Origin: Clostridia bacterium | GTDB lineage: Bacteria; Bacillota; Clostridia; Oscillospirales; CAG-272 | Direction of reading: 5' to 3' | Length of the DNA stretch: 48,945 nt | Assembly (NCBI GenBank): GCA_017646745.1 | Contig: JAGCLY010000085.1 | Location: 1 to 48,945, forward strand | Part shown: one piece after another, positions 41,664 to 48,945 of the stretch | Layout of the letters: every line of letters begins with the position of its first letter | Position numbering within the stretch: position 1 is the first letter of the stretch | Notes under the pieces: generated by a model | What the model was told of the DNA's origin: nothing | Databases searched by the model: none | What the model saw: only the letters and a program-made list of their open reading frames with translations | Position numbers and translations under genes: made by a program

Positions 41664-42434
41664 TTATTTGTTAAGCGCACTTTCGATTAAATACACCAGT
41701 GTGCTGTAGCTCAGCATTCCGGAATCCGAGTAGATGATAACTCCGCTTTGGTCAATAATAGCTGTGTAGGGGACGAATCCGTTGCCTCCTGCCGCATTGT
41801 ATGCATCGCTGTAAACCGTGTCGTAGGCAAATACGATGTCGGTTTCGGGGAAGTTCTGATCCACGTATGCCTTTGCATTTCCGTATCCCGCATCTATGTC
41901 TGCGGCTATAATAACCACCTGATCCTTGTATTCGGTTGCTATCCTGCTAAAGTCGGGCAGCTCCTCCTTACAGGGTGGGCACCAGGATGCCCATGAATTT
42001 ATTATCACTATTTTACCACGCAGGTCTGCGGTGCTGATACTACCGCCCGCCATTGTTACGAGGGTAATATCGTTGAAACGGTCCCCCACTTCTGTTCCGA
42101 TCTCGGGCAGGGGTTCGGTGGGGTCATCGGTAGGATTATCGTCAGACGGGGTTTCCGTATTTTCATTCTTGTCGGGATTTTCGTTATTTTCGGGAATGCT
42201 GTCCTCTGTTTCGTCTTTTTTACCATCGGATTTGGGATTATCTTCCTGATCTTCCTTTGCATCTTCCTCGTTTTGGGGATCAGATTTATCACTATTTTGA
42301 GTGGGATTTTGCTCCTGATCGGCAATTTCGTCACCGTTGTTTCCATCGGTGGACTTATGAGGTATGTATTCACAGCCTACTATAAAAAGTGAAACTATAA
42401 GTGTTAGTATAAGAACAAGTAATCTGTTTTTCAT
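41664..42434 (-). CDS. TlpA-like thioredoxin-fold lipoprotein
   Basis: A 256-residue secreted lipoprotein. The signal peptide ends in the lipobox FIVGC (Cys 21). Residues 22-112 are a highly acidic, Asn/Asp/Glu/Pro-rich linker without hydrophobic residues, probably an extended spacer through the cell wall. From residue 113 a TlpA/ResA-like domain follows with the active site WCPPC (151-155) and the cis-Pro region GFVPYTAII. It should reduce or exchange disulfides, possibly in cytochrome or cell-surface proteins. It forms a single-gene unit; AAGGAGA precedes the ATG. Confidence 0.93.
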   Translation of the reverse strand: MKNRLLVLILTLIVSLFIVGCEYIPHKSTDGNNGDEIADQEQNPTQNSDKSDPQNEEDAKEDQEDNPKSDGKKDETEDSIPENNENPDKNENTETPSDDNPTDDPTEPLPEIGTEVGDRFNDITLVTMAGGSISTADLRGKIVIINSWASWCPPCKEELPDFSRIATEYKDQVVIIAADIDAGYGNAKAYVDQNFPETDIVFAYDTVYSDAYNAAGGNGFVPYTAIIDQSGVIIYSDSGMLSYSTLVYLIESALNK

Positions 42435-42502
42435 ATTGATTCTCCTTTCATTGTAGCATTATTATAGAATAAATAAGGAAGATCTTTCCGTGACAAGGTC
42501 AC

Positions 42503-42531
42503 AAAAGGGGCGAGAAAAACTCGCCCCTTTT
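42503..42531 (-). terminator. Terminator of the valS operon
   Basis: AAAAGGGGCGAG (42503-42514) pairs perfectly with CTCGCCCCTTTT (42520-42531), just downstream of the HAD gene. Confidence 0.88.
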
Positions 42532-42534
42532 CAT

Positions 42535-43197
42535 TTAAAATATAATTTTTCTTAAGTCCTCAATGCTACGGCAGAAATAATTGCAGTTTTTCTCCATGAA
42601 GTCGGCGATTTCCTTCACATTATGTGCCCAGGCCGCCGCCGCAATATCAACTCCTGCGCCTCTTGCCATGTCATATCCCGGCTTAAGGTCGTCTACTACG
42701 AGAATTTCCTCCGGAGCAAGATTGTATTTTTCCATAAGATCAAACAAGGTGCCGGGAGCAGGCTTGCGCATCTCCTTCGGAATATCCCAGCCATAAATAA
42801 TATCAGGCTCGGGCAGACCGTTTGCCTTGTAATCACGGATAATATTCTCACTCACCGAGTGGGAGTCAACGGCAATAATGCCGCCACCCGCCTTAAACTC
42901 GGCAATTATCTCCTTCATTCCGGGGTATGCGTTGGGAATATGGTTCTTCACGTACTCACGCCAGAACGCCTCTTCCTCTTTAAGCTCCTCGTCACTAAGG
43001 CCGATCTCATCGGTAAACAGCTCAAGAATTCCGGGATGAAAATTCTTCTCAAAATACTCCTCCAGAGTATACTTGTCGGCAAGATGAGGTCTTGCGATCT
43101 TAAGATATTCAACAAATGAGGGGTAGTGAATAGATGCCGAGCTATCCACCACAGTATCATCGTGGTCGAGAACCAGGCACTTGTATTTTTTGATCAT
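42535..43197 (-). CDS. HAD family hydrolase
   Basis: A 220-residue HAD protein with motif I LDHDDTVVDS (D11, D13), motif II in IIAVDSHSVSENI, the motif III Lys in MRKPAPGTLFDLM and motif IV VVDDLKPGYDMARGAG. The cap between motifs I and II is helical. Substrate unknown; phosphoglycolate phosphatase-like by layout. It starts four bases after the LRR gene with a GGAG site at that gene's end. It is the last gene of the T-box-controlled valS operon, which is unexpected for a general phosphatase. Confidence 0.85.
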   Translation of the reverse strand: MIKKYKCLVLDHDDTVVDSSASIHYPSFVEYLKIARPHLADKYTLEEYFEKNFHPGILELFTDEIGLSDEELKEEEAFWREYVKNHIPNAYPGMKEIIAEFKAGGGIIAVDSHSVSENIIRDYKANGLPEPDIIYGWDIPKEMRKPAPGTLFDLMEKYNLAPEEILVVDDLKPGYDMARGAGVDIAAAAWAHNVKEIADFMEKNCNYFCRSIEDLRKIIF

Positions 43198-43201
43198 TGT
43201 T

Positions 43202-44092
43202 TTACTCCAAATTCATAAACGAAAGTCTGGGTATCGAGGTTGTGAGATCGCTTTTCTGTATTGTAAGAACGTTGCCTCGCATTATGGATTCCCATTTCTC
43301 ACGGCTGCCGCCAAAGGATATCTCTGCCAGACTGTCGCATCCGCCAAAGGCATCAAGGTCCTCTATCTCTCTTAGATCCTTGGGAATGGCGATTCTCTTA
43401 AGCGACTTGCAATCGGCAAAGGCGTCAAACCCAATAACTCCGGTACTGACCGGGAGAATTAGATTTGCCAGAGCAGCACAGCCTTTGAAGGCTCTACGAC
43501 CGATTTTGACAAGTTTAGTTGGCATATCGACATATTTTAGCGATCTGCAGCCCTCAAATGTGGACTCATCAATAAGCCCCATGTTGCAGGACAGCTTTAT
43601 ACCCTCTAGCGAAAAACAGTTTGCAAAGGCATTGAATTCCACCAGCACACAGCTGTCGGGAATCTCGATTTCTGTAAGGTTAAAGCAGTAGGCAAAGGCG
43701 CTCGAGCCGATCATAACGATAGACTCGGATAGCTTTACTGAACTAAGCGAGGCGCAGGCCTCAAAGCAGCCCTCACCTATGCGTTTTACAGTATCCGGAA
43801 TTATAACCGAGGTAAGCGAGGAGCAGGAGGAAAACACTTCGTCAAGTATCTCCTCAAGTCCGTGCTGTATTTCGATGCGCTTAAGATTCTGGCAGGATGC
43901 AAAGGCACAGGCCGAAATTCTTTTCAGCGAGCGGGGCAGAACCACCTCGGTAAGATGTGCAAAGCCGCGAAAGGCATTTTCGGCAATCTCTTCGATCCCC
44001 TCGGCAATCACGATGCGGCTGTTCTCCTCGCAGTCCTCGTACTGTCCGGAGAACACAACCACTTCTTCTATATTTTTGTCATTTTTAGTCAT
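43202..44092 (-). CDS. BspA-type leucine-rich repeat protein, apparently cytoplasmic
   Basis: A 296-residue protein built from about ten repeats of the BspA/LRR_5 kind, each near 23 residues, such as IAENAFRGFAHLTEVVLPRS, RISACAFASCQNLKRIEIQ and IGEGCFEACASLSSVKLSES. There is no signal peptide or anchor, unlike most BspA-type surface proteins, so it should be intracellular. The ATG at 44092 is one base after the valS stop (TGATATG), implying translational coupling. It may be a protein-interaction scaffold; its partner is unknown. A frame open to 44116 would start inside valS without a ribosome site. Confidence 0.88.
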   Translation of the reverse strand: MTKNDKNIEEVVVFSGQYEDCEENSRIVIAEGIEEIAENAFRGFAHLTEVVLPRSLKRISACAFASCQNLKRIEIQHGLEEILDEVFSSCSSLTSVIIPDTVKRIGEGCFEACASLSSVKLSESIVMIGSSAFAYCFNLTEIEIPDSCVLVEFNAFANCFSLEGIKLSCNMGLIDESTFEGCRSLKYVDMPTKLVKIGRRAFKGCAALANLILPVSTGVIGFDAFADCKSLKRIAIPKDLREIEDLDAFGGCDSLAEISFGGSREKWESIMRGNVLTIQKSDLTTSIPRLSFMNLE

Positions 44093-44093
44093 A

Positions 44094-46721
44094 TCAGTTA
44101 AGCTTCGCGAGAGCAATGGAAAGCGACTCTCTTACTTCAAGATACTTTCTCAGCTTAGCCTTCTCGCCCTCAATAACGGCCGCAGGAGCCTTGGCTACAA
44201 AGCCCTCGTTTGCGAGCTTCTTCTCAATTCGCTCGATCTCGCCGTCGTTCTTCTTCATCTCGGCGGTAAGACGTGCGCGCTCCTTCTCAAAGTCGATAAC
44301 CTCTGCAAGAGGAATGTAAAGTCGACCTGCATCGGTTGCAATCATAACCGCATCGTCAGACTCATAGCTGTCGGTAAGGATAACCTCGGATGCGCTTGCA
44401 AGCTTCTCAAGAATCTTCGCTGCTCTCTCGAAGGTGTCTTCGTACTTTGTAACAACAAAGAGCTTTGCCTTCTTCGAGGGGGGAACGTTCATCTCGGCCC
44501 TGCGTGTTCTGATAGCGGTAATGCATGCGATGATTCTCTCTACGTCCTCCTCGGCGGAGCTGTAATCCAGCTTCTCATCGTACTGAGGATAAGCAGAGAT
44601 CATAATAGACTCGCAGGTATGGGGGATAGCCTGGTAGATCTCCTCGGTGATGAAGGGCATATAGGGATGAAGCAGACCGAGAATGCCGGAGAGAACCTTA
44701 ACGAGTGTTCTCTTTGCAGTAAGTGCAGGTGCGCCACCCTCGAAGATACGGCTCTTCGCCATCTCAATATACCAGTCGCAGAAGGTGTCCCAGGTGAAGG
44801 AGTAGATCTCAGCCAGAGCAACTCCAACCTCGTAGTTAGCGATATTGTCGTTTACACTCTTTGCCAGAGCGTTGAACTTGGAGAGGATCCACTTGTCCTC
44901 GATGGTAAGCTCGTCCTCGCTTGCAGCCGCAAGAAGCTCCTCGTCGCTCTCGGTCAGGTTCATAAGCACGAATCTGGATGCATTCCAGAGCTTGTTGGCA
45001 AAGTTTCTCGCCGCCTCGATCTTCTCGTCGGAAAATCTCATATCGTTACCGGGAGCGTTACCGGTTGCAAGAGCAAATCTGAGCGCGTCTGCGCCGTATT
45101 CCTCGATAACCTTAAGGGGATCGATGCCGTTGCCAAGCGACTTGGACATCTTGCGTCCCTGTGCGTCACGTACAAGACCGTGAATAAATACGGTAGAGAA
45201 GGGCTTCTCGTCCATATGCTCAAGACCGGAGAATATCATTCTGGATACCCAGAAGGTGATGATGTCATAGCCGGTAACAAGAGTGTCTGTGGGATAGTAT
45301 CTCTTGAGATCCTCGGTTTTGTCGGGCCAGCCAAGAGTAGAGAAGGGCCAAAGAGCAGAGGAGAACCAGGTGTCAAGAACGTCCTCCTCCTGTCTTACTG
45401 CGCCGCCACACTTGGGGCAGGCGGTAATATCGGTCTTGGAAACCTCCATATGACCGCACTCGTCGCAGTAGAAGGCGGGAATTCTGTGTCCCCACCAGAG
45501 CTGACGGGAGATACACCAGTCAAGGATGTTGTTCATCCAGTTAAAGTAGTTCTTAGAGAATCTCTCAGGAACGAAGTTGATAGAACCGTTCTGTACAGCC
45601 TCGATTGCGGGAGCCGCAAGGGGCTTCATCTTAACGAACCACTGATCGGAGGTAAGGGGCTCAACGGTAGTGCTACAGCGGTAGCAGGTACCAACGTTGT
45701 GATCGTGGGGCTCTGCCTTAACGAGATAGCCCTCTGCCTCAAGATCGGCAACAAGTGCCTTACGGCAGGTATATCTGTCCATGCCCTCATACTTACCTGC
45801 GTATGCGTTCATGGTAGCATCGTCGTTCATAACCTTGATCTGCTCCAGATTGTGGCGCTGACCAACAAGGAAGTCGTTGGGGTCGTGTGCGGGAGTGATC
45901 TTAACACAGCCGGTACCGAAGCCGATCTCAACGTAGTCATCTGCAATTACGGGGATCTCACGGCCAACGATGGGCAGTATAAGGGTCTTGCCGATAAGAT
46001 GCTTAGTATTTTCGTCCTCGGGGTTAACTGCAACCGCAGTATCACCGAACATTGTCTCGGGACGGGTGGTAGCTATCTCAACGTAGCCGTCCTCACCCTT
46101 GATGGGATATTTAATGTGCCAGAAGAAGCCGGGCTGATCCTTGTACTCAACCTCTGCGTCGGAGAGGGCGGTAAGGCATCTGGGGCACCAGTTGATAATT
46201 CTGTGACCTCTGTAAATAAGGCCCTTGTTGTAAAGGTTTACGAACACCTCTCTTACTGCTCTGGAGCAGCCCTCGTCCATAGTGAATCTCTGTCTGGACC
46301 AGTCGCAGGAGGCACCAAGCTTCTTAAGCTGACCGGTGATTCTCTCCTCATAGGAATCCTTCCACGCCCATACACGCTCAAGGAACTTCTCACGGCCGAG
46401 ATCGTATCTGGACAGACCCTCGTCTACACGAAGTCTTTCCTCAACCTTGATCTGTGTCGCAATACCTGCGTGGTCGGTGCCGGGTACCCAAAGAGTAGAG
46501 TAGCCCTGCATTCTCTTGGTACGAACAAGTATGTCCTGCAGGGTCTCGTCAAGCGCGTGACCCATGTGCAGCTGACCGGTTACGTTAGGCGGAGGGATAA
46601 CGATAGAGAAGGCAGGCTTCTTGTCGTCCTCATCGGGCTTGAAATAGCCCTTCTCACACCATTCACCGTATATCCTGTCCTCAAACTCGGCAGGATTGTA
46701 GTTTTTTGCAAGTTCTTTCAT
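44094..46721 (-). CDS. valS: Valyl-tRNA synthetase
   Basis: An 875-residue class I synthetase. The HIGH-like signature is in [25 protein letters not shown] is in [14 protein letters not shown], and the editing domain lies between them (about residues 190-330, [20 protein letters not shown]). A zinc-ribbon-like segment [20 protein letters not shown] is present near residue 430. The C-terminal coiled coil (from about 805) ends AKLN. GAAAGGACGA precedes the ATG. A T-box leader upstream makes expression responsive to uncharged tRNA-Val. Confidence 0.97.
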   Translation of the reverse strand: MKELAKNYNPAEFEDRIYGEWCEKGYFKPDEDDKKPAFSIVIPPPNVTGQLHMGHALDETLQDILVRTKRMQGYSTLWVPGTDHAGIATQIKVEERLRVDEGLSRYDLGREKFLERVWAWKDSYEERITGQLKKLGASCDWSRQRFTMDEGCSRAVREVFVNLYNKGLIYRGHRIINWCPRCLTALSDAEVEYKDQPGFFWHIKYPIKGEDGYVEIATTRPETMFGDTAVAVNPEDENTKHLIGKTLILPIVGREIPVIADDYVEIGFGTGCVKITPAHDPNDFLVGQRHNLEQIKVMNDDATMNAYAGKYEGMDRYTCRKALVADLEAEGYLVKAEPHDHNVGTCYRCSTTVEPLTSDQWFVKMKPLAAPAIEAVQNGSINFVPERFSKNYFNWMNNILDWCISRQLWWGHRIPAFYCDECGHMEVSKTDITACPKCGGAVRQEEDVLDTWFSSALWPFSTLGWPDKTEDLKRYYPTDTLVTGYDIITFWVSRMIFSGLEHMDEKPFSTVFIHGLVRDAQGRKMSKSLGNGIDPLKVIEEYGADALRFALATGNAPGNDMRFSDEKIEAARNFANKLWNASRFVLMNLTESDEELLAAASEDELTIEDKWILSKFNALAKSVNDNIANYEVGVALAEIYSFTWDTFCDWYIEMAKSRIFEGGAPALTAKRTLVKVLSGILGLLHPYMPFITEEIYQAIPHTCESIMISAYPQYDEKLDYSSAEEDVERIIACITAIRTRRAEMNVPPSKKAKLFVVTKYEDTFERAAKILEKLASASEVILTDSYESDDAVMIATDAGRLYIPLAEVIDFEKERARLTAEMKKNDGEIERIEKKLANEGFVAKAPAAVIEGEKAKLRKYLEVRESLSIALAKLN

Positions 46722-46750
46722 AATATAATCGTCCTTTCGGTTAAATAACT

Positions 46751-47002
46751 AAAAAAGCCCTAAGCAGAAATAAATCTGCTCAGGGCGAAAAAATCGCGGT
46801 ACCACCTGATTTTATGGATAAAAATCCACCTCATTACGCATATAACGGTGCTCACCGCCGAGTTCTAATAAGCATGTGTGCCGTTCTTCCCGGGATACTT
46901 TGGGCTACCTTCACGATTGCCGCTGTGAGCTTACACCAACCGCCCACTCTCTATAAGCCGACACTCTCGCTACTCCTCCCAAAGAGGATAAATCCTTGCA
47001 AT
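46751..47002 (-). promoter_or_regulatory. T-box leader of valS
   Basis: On the minus strand: Stem I with an AGAGAG bulge and apical GGTGTAA, a specifier region GTGAAG-GTA-GCC in which GTA (Val, 46906-46908) is the fitting codon, the canonical T-box AGGTGGTACCGCG (46795-46807), and a terminator GCCCTGAGCAG/CTGCTTAGGGC followed by six U. UGGU in the T-box suits discriminator A of tRNA-Val. With its promoter and the divergent kduI promoter this fills the spacer 46722-47173. Confidence 0.93.
46757..46786 (-). terminator. Regulated terminator of the valS T-box
   Basis: An 11-bp stem with one mismatch (46757-46767 with 46776-46786), followed on the minus strand by six U (46751-46756). Confidence 0.88.
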
Positions 47003-47008
47003 AAATGT

Positions 47009-47037
47009 ATTTTACCACAAAGCTTTCACTTTGTCAA
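47009..47037 (-). promoter_or_regulatory. Promoter of the valS operon
   Basis: Minus strand TTGACA (47032-47037), 17-base spacer, TAAAAT (47009-47014). Confidence 0.88.
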
Positions 47038-47081
47038 TATAAAAATAAACATTAAATACTTTATTTATTTTTACTAAAAGG

Positions 47082-47110
47082 TTGATTTTGTTAGATAAAT
47101 ATGTTAAAAT
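47082..47110 (+). promoter_or_regulatory. Promoter of kduI-kduD
   Basis: TTGATT (47082-47087), 17-base spacer, TAAAAT (47105-47110), divergent from the valS promoter. No clear operator is seen. Confidence 0.75.
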
Positions 47111-47173
47111 TGTATTGTGGATAAATATCCGCAACATTATTTTTTAGATAAATTACATAAAAGGAGATATATG

Positions 47174-48004
47174 ATGGAAGTCAGAGACGCAGCAAATGCT
47201 AAGGACGTCAAGTATTACACCACCGACAGACTGAGAGAGGAATTCCATATCTCGGGTCTTTTCCCCACCGACGAGGTTAAGATGGTTTACAGCCATATCG
47301 ACAGAATTATTGTTATCGGTATGAAGCCCGTAGCTAAGACCCTTACTCTTGAGGCAGGCAAGGAACTTGCCGCAGATTACTTCCTTCAGCGCCGTGAGCT
47401 CGGTTGTATTAATATTGGCGGCACAGGTGTTATCACCGTTGACGGTGTAGAGTATCACATGAATCCCCGTGACGGTATTTATATCGGCCGCGGTAACAAG
47501 GAGCTCAGCTTCAGAAGCCTTGATCCTGAGAATCCTGCTAAATTCTATTGCACCTCCTGTCCCGCACATACCGAGTATCCTATCGTTAAAATTGATATTA
47601 CCAAGGCACGTAAGGTTCCCTGCGGTAGTGTAGAGGACTGTAACAAGCGTGTTATTAATCAGTACATACATCCCGAGGTAATGCAGTCCTGTCAGCTTGC
47701 AATGGGTCTTACCCAGCTGGACGTTGGCTCTAACTGGAACACCATGCCCTCTCACACTCACGACAGACGTATGGAGGTTTATCTCTATCTTGATATGGGT
47801 GAGAATGATGCGGTATTCCACATGATGGGAGAGCCCAAGGAAACACGTCATATCGTAATGCACAACGAGGAGGCTGTAATCTCTCCCTCCTGGTCTATCC
47901 ACTCCGGTGTAGGTACTAAGAACTATTCCTTCATTTGGGCTATGTGCGGCGAGAACCAGGAGTTCACCGATATGGACCACATTCAAACTAAAGAATTAAG
48001 ATAA
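47174..48004 (+). CDS. kduI: 5-dehydro-4-deoxy-D-glucuronate isomerase
   Basis: A 276-residue cupin-type isomerase converting 5-keto-4-deoxyuronate (from pectin or glycosaminoglycan lyase products) to 2,5-diketo-3-deoxygluconate. The sequence follows E. coli KduI as I recall it: MVYSHIDRIIVIG near residue 42, YFLQRRELGCINIGG, WNTMPSHTHDRRMEVYLY with metal-binding His residues, ETRHIVMHNEEAVISPSWSI with further ligands, and the ending DMDHIQTKELR. Two adjacent ATGs exist; 47174 has the better seven-base spacing to AAGGAG and aligns with E. coli MDVR. kduD follows 14 bases later. Confidence 0.95.
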   Translation: MEVRDAANAKDVKYYTTDRLREEFHISGLFPTDEVKMVYSHIDRIIVIGMKPVAKTLTLEAGKELAADYFLQRRELGCINIGGTGVITVDGVEYHMNPRDGIYIGRGNKELSFRSLDPENPAKFYCTSCPAHTEYPIVKIDITKARKVPCGSVEDCNKRVINQYIHPEVMQSCQLAMGLTQLDVGSNWNTMPSHTHDRRMEVYLYLDMGENDAVFHMMGEPKETRHIVMHNEEAVISPSWSIHSGVGTKNYSFIWAMCGENQEFTDMDHIQTKELR

Positions 48005-48018
48005 AAGGAGAACATAAA

Positions 48019-48825
48019 ATGGCTAACACACAGATTTTCAACCTTGAGGGCAAGGTAGCTCTCATTACCGGCGCTTCCTACGGAATTGGCTTTGCTATTG
48101 CAAAGGGACTTGCTGCCGCAGGCGCAAAGATCGTTTTCAATGATATTAAGCAGGAGTTCGTTGATAAGGGACTTGCAAGCTATGCCGAGGCAGGTATTGA
48201 TGCTAAGGGCTATGTTTGCGACGTTACAGACGAGGATGCAGTAAACGAGCTTGTTGCCAAGATCGAAAAAGAGGTTGGCGTTATTGATATTCTCGTTAAC
48301 AACGCAGGTATTATCAAGCGTATTCCCATGATCGACATGAAGGCATCCGAGTTCCGTCAGGTTATCGACGTTGACCTTAACGCACCTTTCATCGTTTCCA
48401 AGGCTGTTCTCCCCTCTATGATCAAGCAGAGATCGGGTAAGATCATTAACATCTGTTCTATGATGAGTGAGTTCGGTCGTGAGACCGTTTCTGCATACGC
48501 TGCTGCAAAGGGTGGTCTTAAGATGCTTACCAGAAATATCGCATCCGAGTACGGTCAGTACAATATTCAGTGCAACGGTATCGGCCCTGGATACATTGCT
48601 ACTCCTCAGACTGCCCCCCTTCGTGAGCCCCAGGCTGACGGATCCAAGCATCCCTTTGACAGCTTCATCACCGATACCAAGACTCCCGCGGGTCGTTGGG
48701 GTAACCCCGAGGATCTCGCAGGTCCCGCCGTATTCCTTGCATCCGAGGCATCTGATTTTGTAAACGGTCAGATTCTCTACGTTGACGGTGGTATACAGGC
48801 ATACTTCGGCAAACAGCCCTCTTGA
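48019..48825 (+). CDS. kduD: 2-dehydro-3-deoxy-D-gluconate 5-dehydrogenase / gluconate 5-dehydrogenase-like SDR
   Basis: A 268-residue short-chain dehydrogenase. The nucleotide site is TGASYGIGFAIAKGL near residue 18, NNAG lies near 93, and the catalytic Ser and YxxxK are in ICSMMSEFGRETVSAYAAAKGG. The C-terminal VNGQILYVDGG is conserved. Following kduI directly, it should reduce 2,5-diketo-3-deoxygluconate to 2-keto-3-deoxygluconate with NAD(P)H. Sequence alone cannot separate it from gluconate 5-dehydrogenase (IdnO); the context decides for KduD. AAAGGAG precedes the ATG. The kinase and aldolase of the pathway are not in the window. Confidence 0.92.
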   Translation: MANTQIFNLEGKVALITGASYGIGFAIAKGLAAAGAKIVFNDIKQEFVDKGLASYAEAGIDAKGYVCDVTDEDAVNELVAKIEKEVGVIDILVNNAGIIKRIPMIDMKASEFRQVIDVDLNAPFIVSKAVLPSMIKQRSGKIINICSMMSEFGRETVSAYAAAKGGLKMLTRNIASEYGQYNIQCNGIGPGYIATPQTAPLREPQADGSKHPFDSFITDTKTPAGRWGNPEDLAGPAVFLASEASDFVNGQILYVDGGIQAYFGKQPS

Positions 48826-48837
48826 TAGGCATAAATT

Positions 48838-48945
48838 CCGCAATACTTCGTTGTCGGTCGATGCGCTCGGGTCGCCGTAGGTAACTACGTCTTTTCCTCG
48901 CTTACTCCCTTACGCCTTGTCTTGCAAAATTTCTGCTCTATCAAT
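48838..48945. repeat. Repeat-like spacer element, copy 2 (cut by window edge)
   Basis: After kduD, GTAGGTAACTAC recurs, preceded by GCGCTCGG and followed by CTCGCTTACTC, as in the spacer after pcrA. GTAG/CTAC can form a small hairpin around GTAA. No gene or clear terminator is seen here. Confidence 0.45.

Noticed and set aside
43779-46748. Very long plus-strand open frame (over 900 codons) opposite valS
   Set aside because: It is the antisense of valS; the translation is rich in Leu, Val, Gly, Cys and Ser without any family motif and has no ribosome site. The valS frame has all catalytic motifs and a T-box.
1-48945. tRNA or rRNA genes, CRISPR arrays, insertion sequences, prophage
   Set aside because: Read all spacers for TTCRANNC-type arms, regular direct repeats and transposase motifs; none was found. 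The two structured leaders are T-boxes, not tRNAs.

Overview
The window reads as a chromosomal segment of a low-to-mid GC Gram-positive anaerobe of the class Clostridia, probably gut- or rumen-type. The support is seen directly: two T-box leaders, the Firmicutes-type yggS-sepF-yggT-lspA-rluD cluster, mini-RNase III, TrmK, PcrA, greA-lysS, ferredoxin-dependent indolepyruvate oxidoreductase, strong AGGAGG-like ribosome sites and many sigma-A promoters with 17-base spacers. No tRNA, rRNA, CRISPR array, insertion sequence or phage gene was seen. Genus cannot be given.

Layout. 1-1100 (minus): a methionine gamma-lyase-family enzyme (cut by the window edge) and a YjjG-type nucleotidase. 1177-5480 (plus): a three-gene unit of unknown lipoprotein, ABC ATPase and FtsX/MacB-like permease, preceded by a leader with a 14-codon ORF and a strong hairpin. 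5491-11590 (minus): a T-box-controlled operon of an acyl-CoA ligase, IorA, IorB, a phenylacetate-CoA ligase and a tandem ACT protein; the specifier reads best as UUC (Phe), which favours a biosynthetic direction (arylacetate to aryl-amino acid). 11603-13900 (minus): an AIM24-family protein and an ABC-2 exporter. 14041-17520 (minus): S41 protease, greA, lysS. 17654-18900 (minus): a CdaR/PucR-type regulator behind an inverted repeat. 18949-23600 (minus): an ABC-F gene broken by an in-frame stop, then ribF, prmA, rsmE. 23615-26351 (plus): a polar amino acid ABC importer with ARG-box-like sites upstream of a consensus promoter. 26375-29640 (minus): yggS, sepF, yggT, lspA, rluD. 29683-33533 (plus): mrnC, hisS, a YgiQ radical SAM protein. 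33534-34005: a hairpin-rich spacer with three DnaA-box-like nonamers. 34006-38555 (plus): pcrA, a repeat-like spacer, an M16 peptidase, a phosphoglycolate-phosphatase-like gene. 38561-39753 (minus): prfB. 39774-41656 (plus): a DUF1858 protein, trmK and a Nif3-like gene. 41562-42434 (minus): a TlpA-like thioredoxin lipoprotein. 42503-47037 (minus): a second T-box operon of valS, a leucine-rich repeat protein and a HAD hydrolase. 47082-48825 (plus): kduI-kduD for uronate breakdown; the window ends in a second copy of the repeat-like spacer.

Most genes are housekeeping (translation, rRNA/tRNA modification, division, repair). The parts most worth attention are the Phe-type T-box on the indolepyruvate oxidoreductase operon, the leader of the lipoprotein/ABC unit, the interrupted ABC-F gene, the ARG-box-like sites, the insert in the amino acid transporter ATPase, and the hairpin-rich spacer upstream of pcrA. 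No clearly new multi-gene system is demonstrated; the lipoprotein/ABC unit and the T-box-controlled arylacetate operon come closest.
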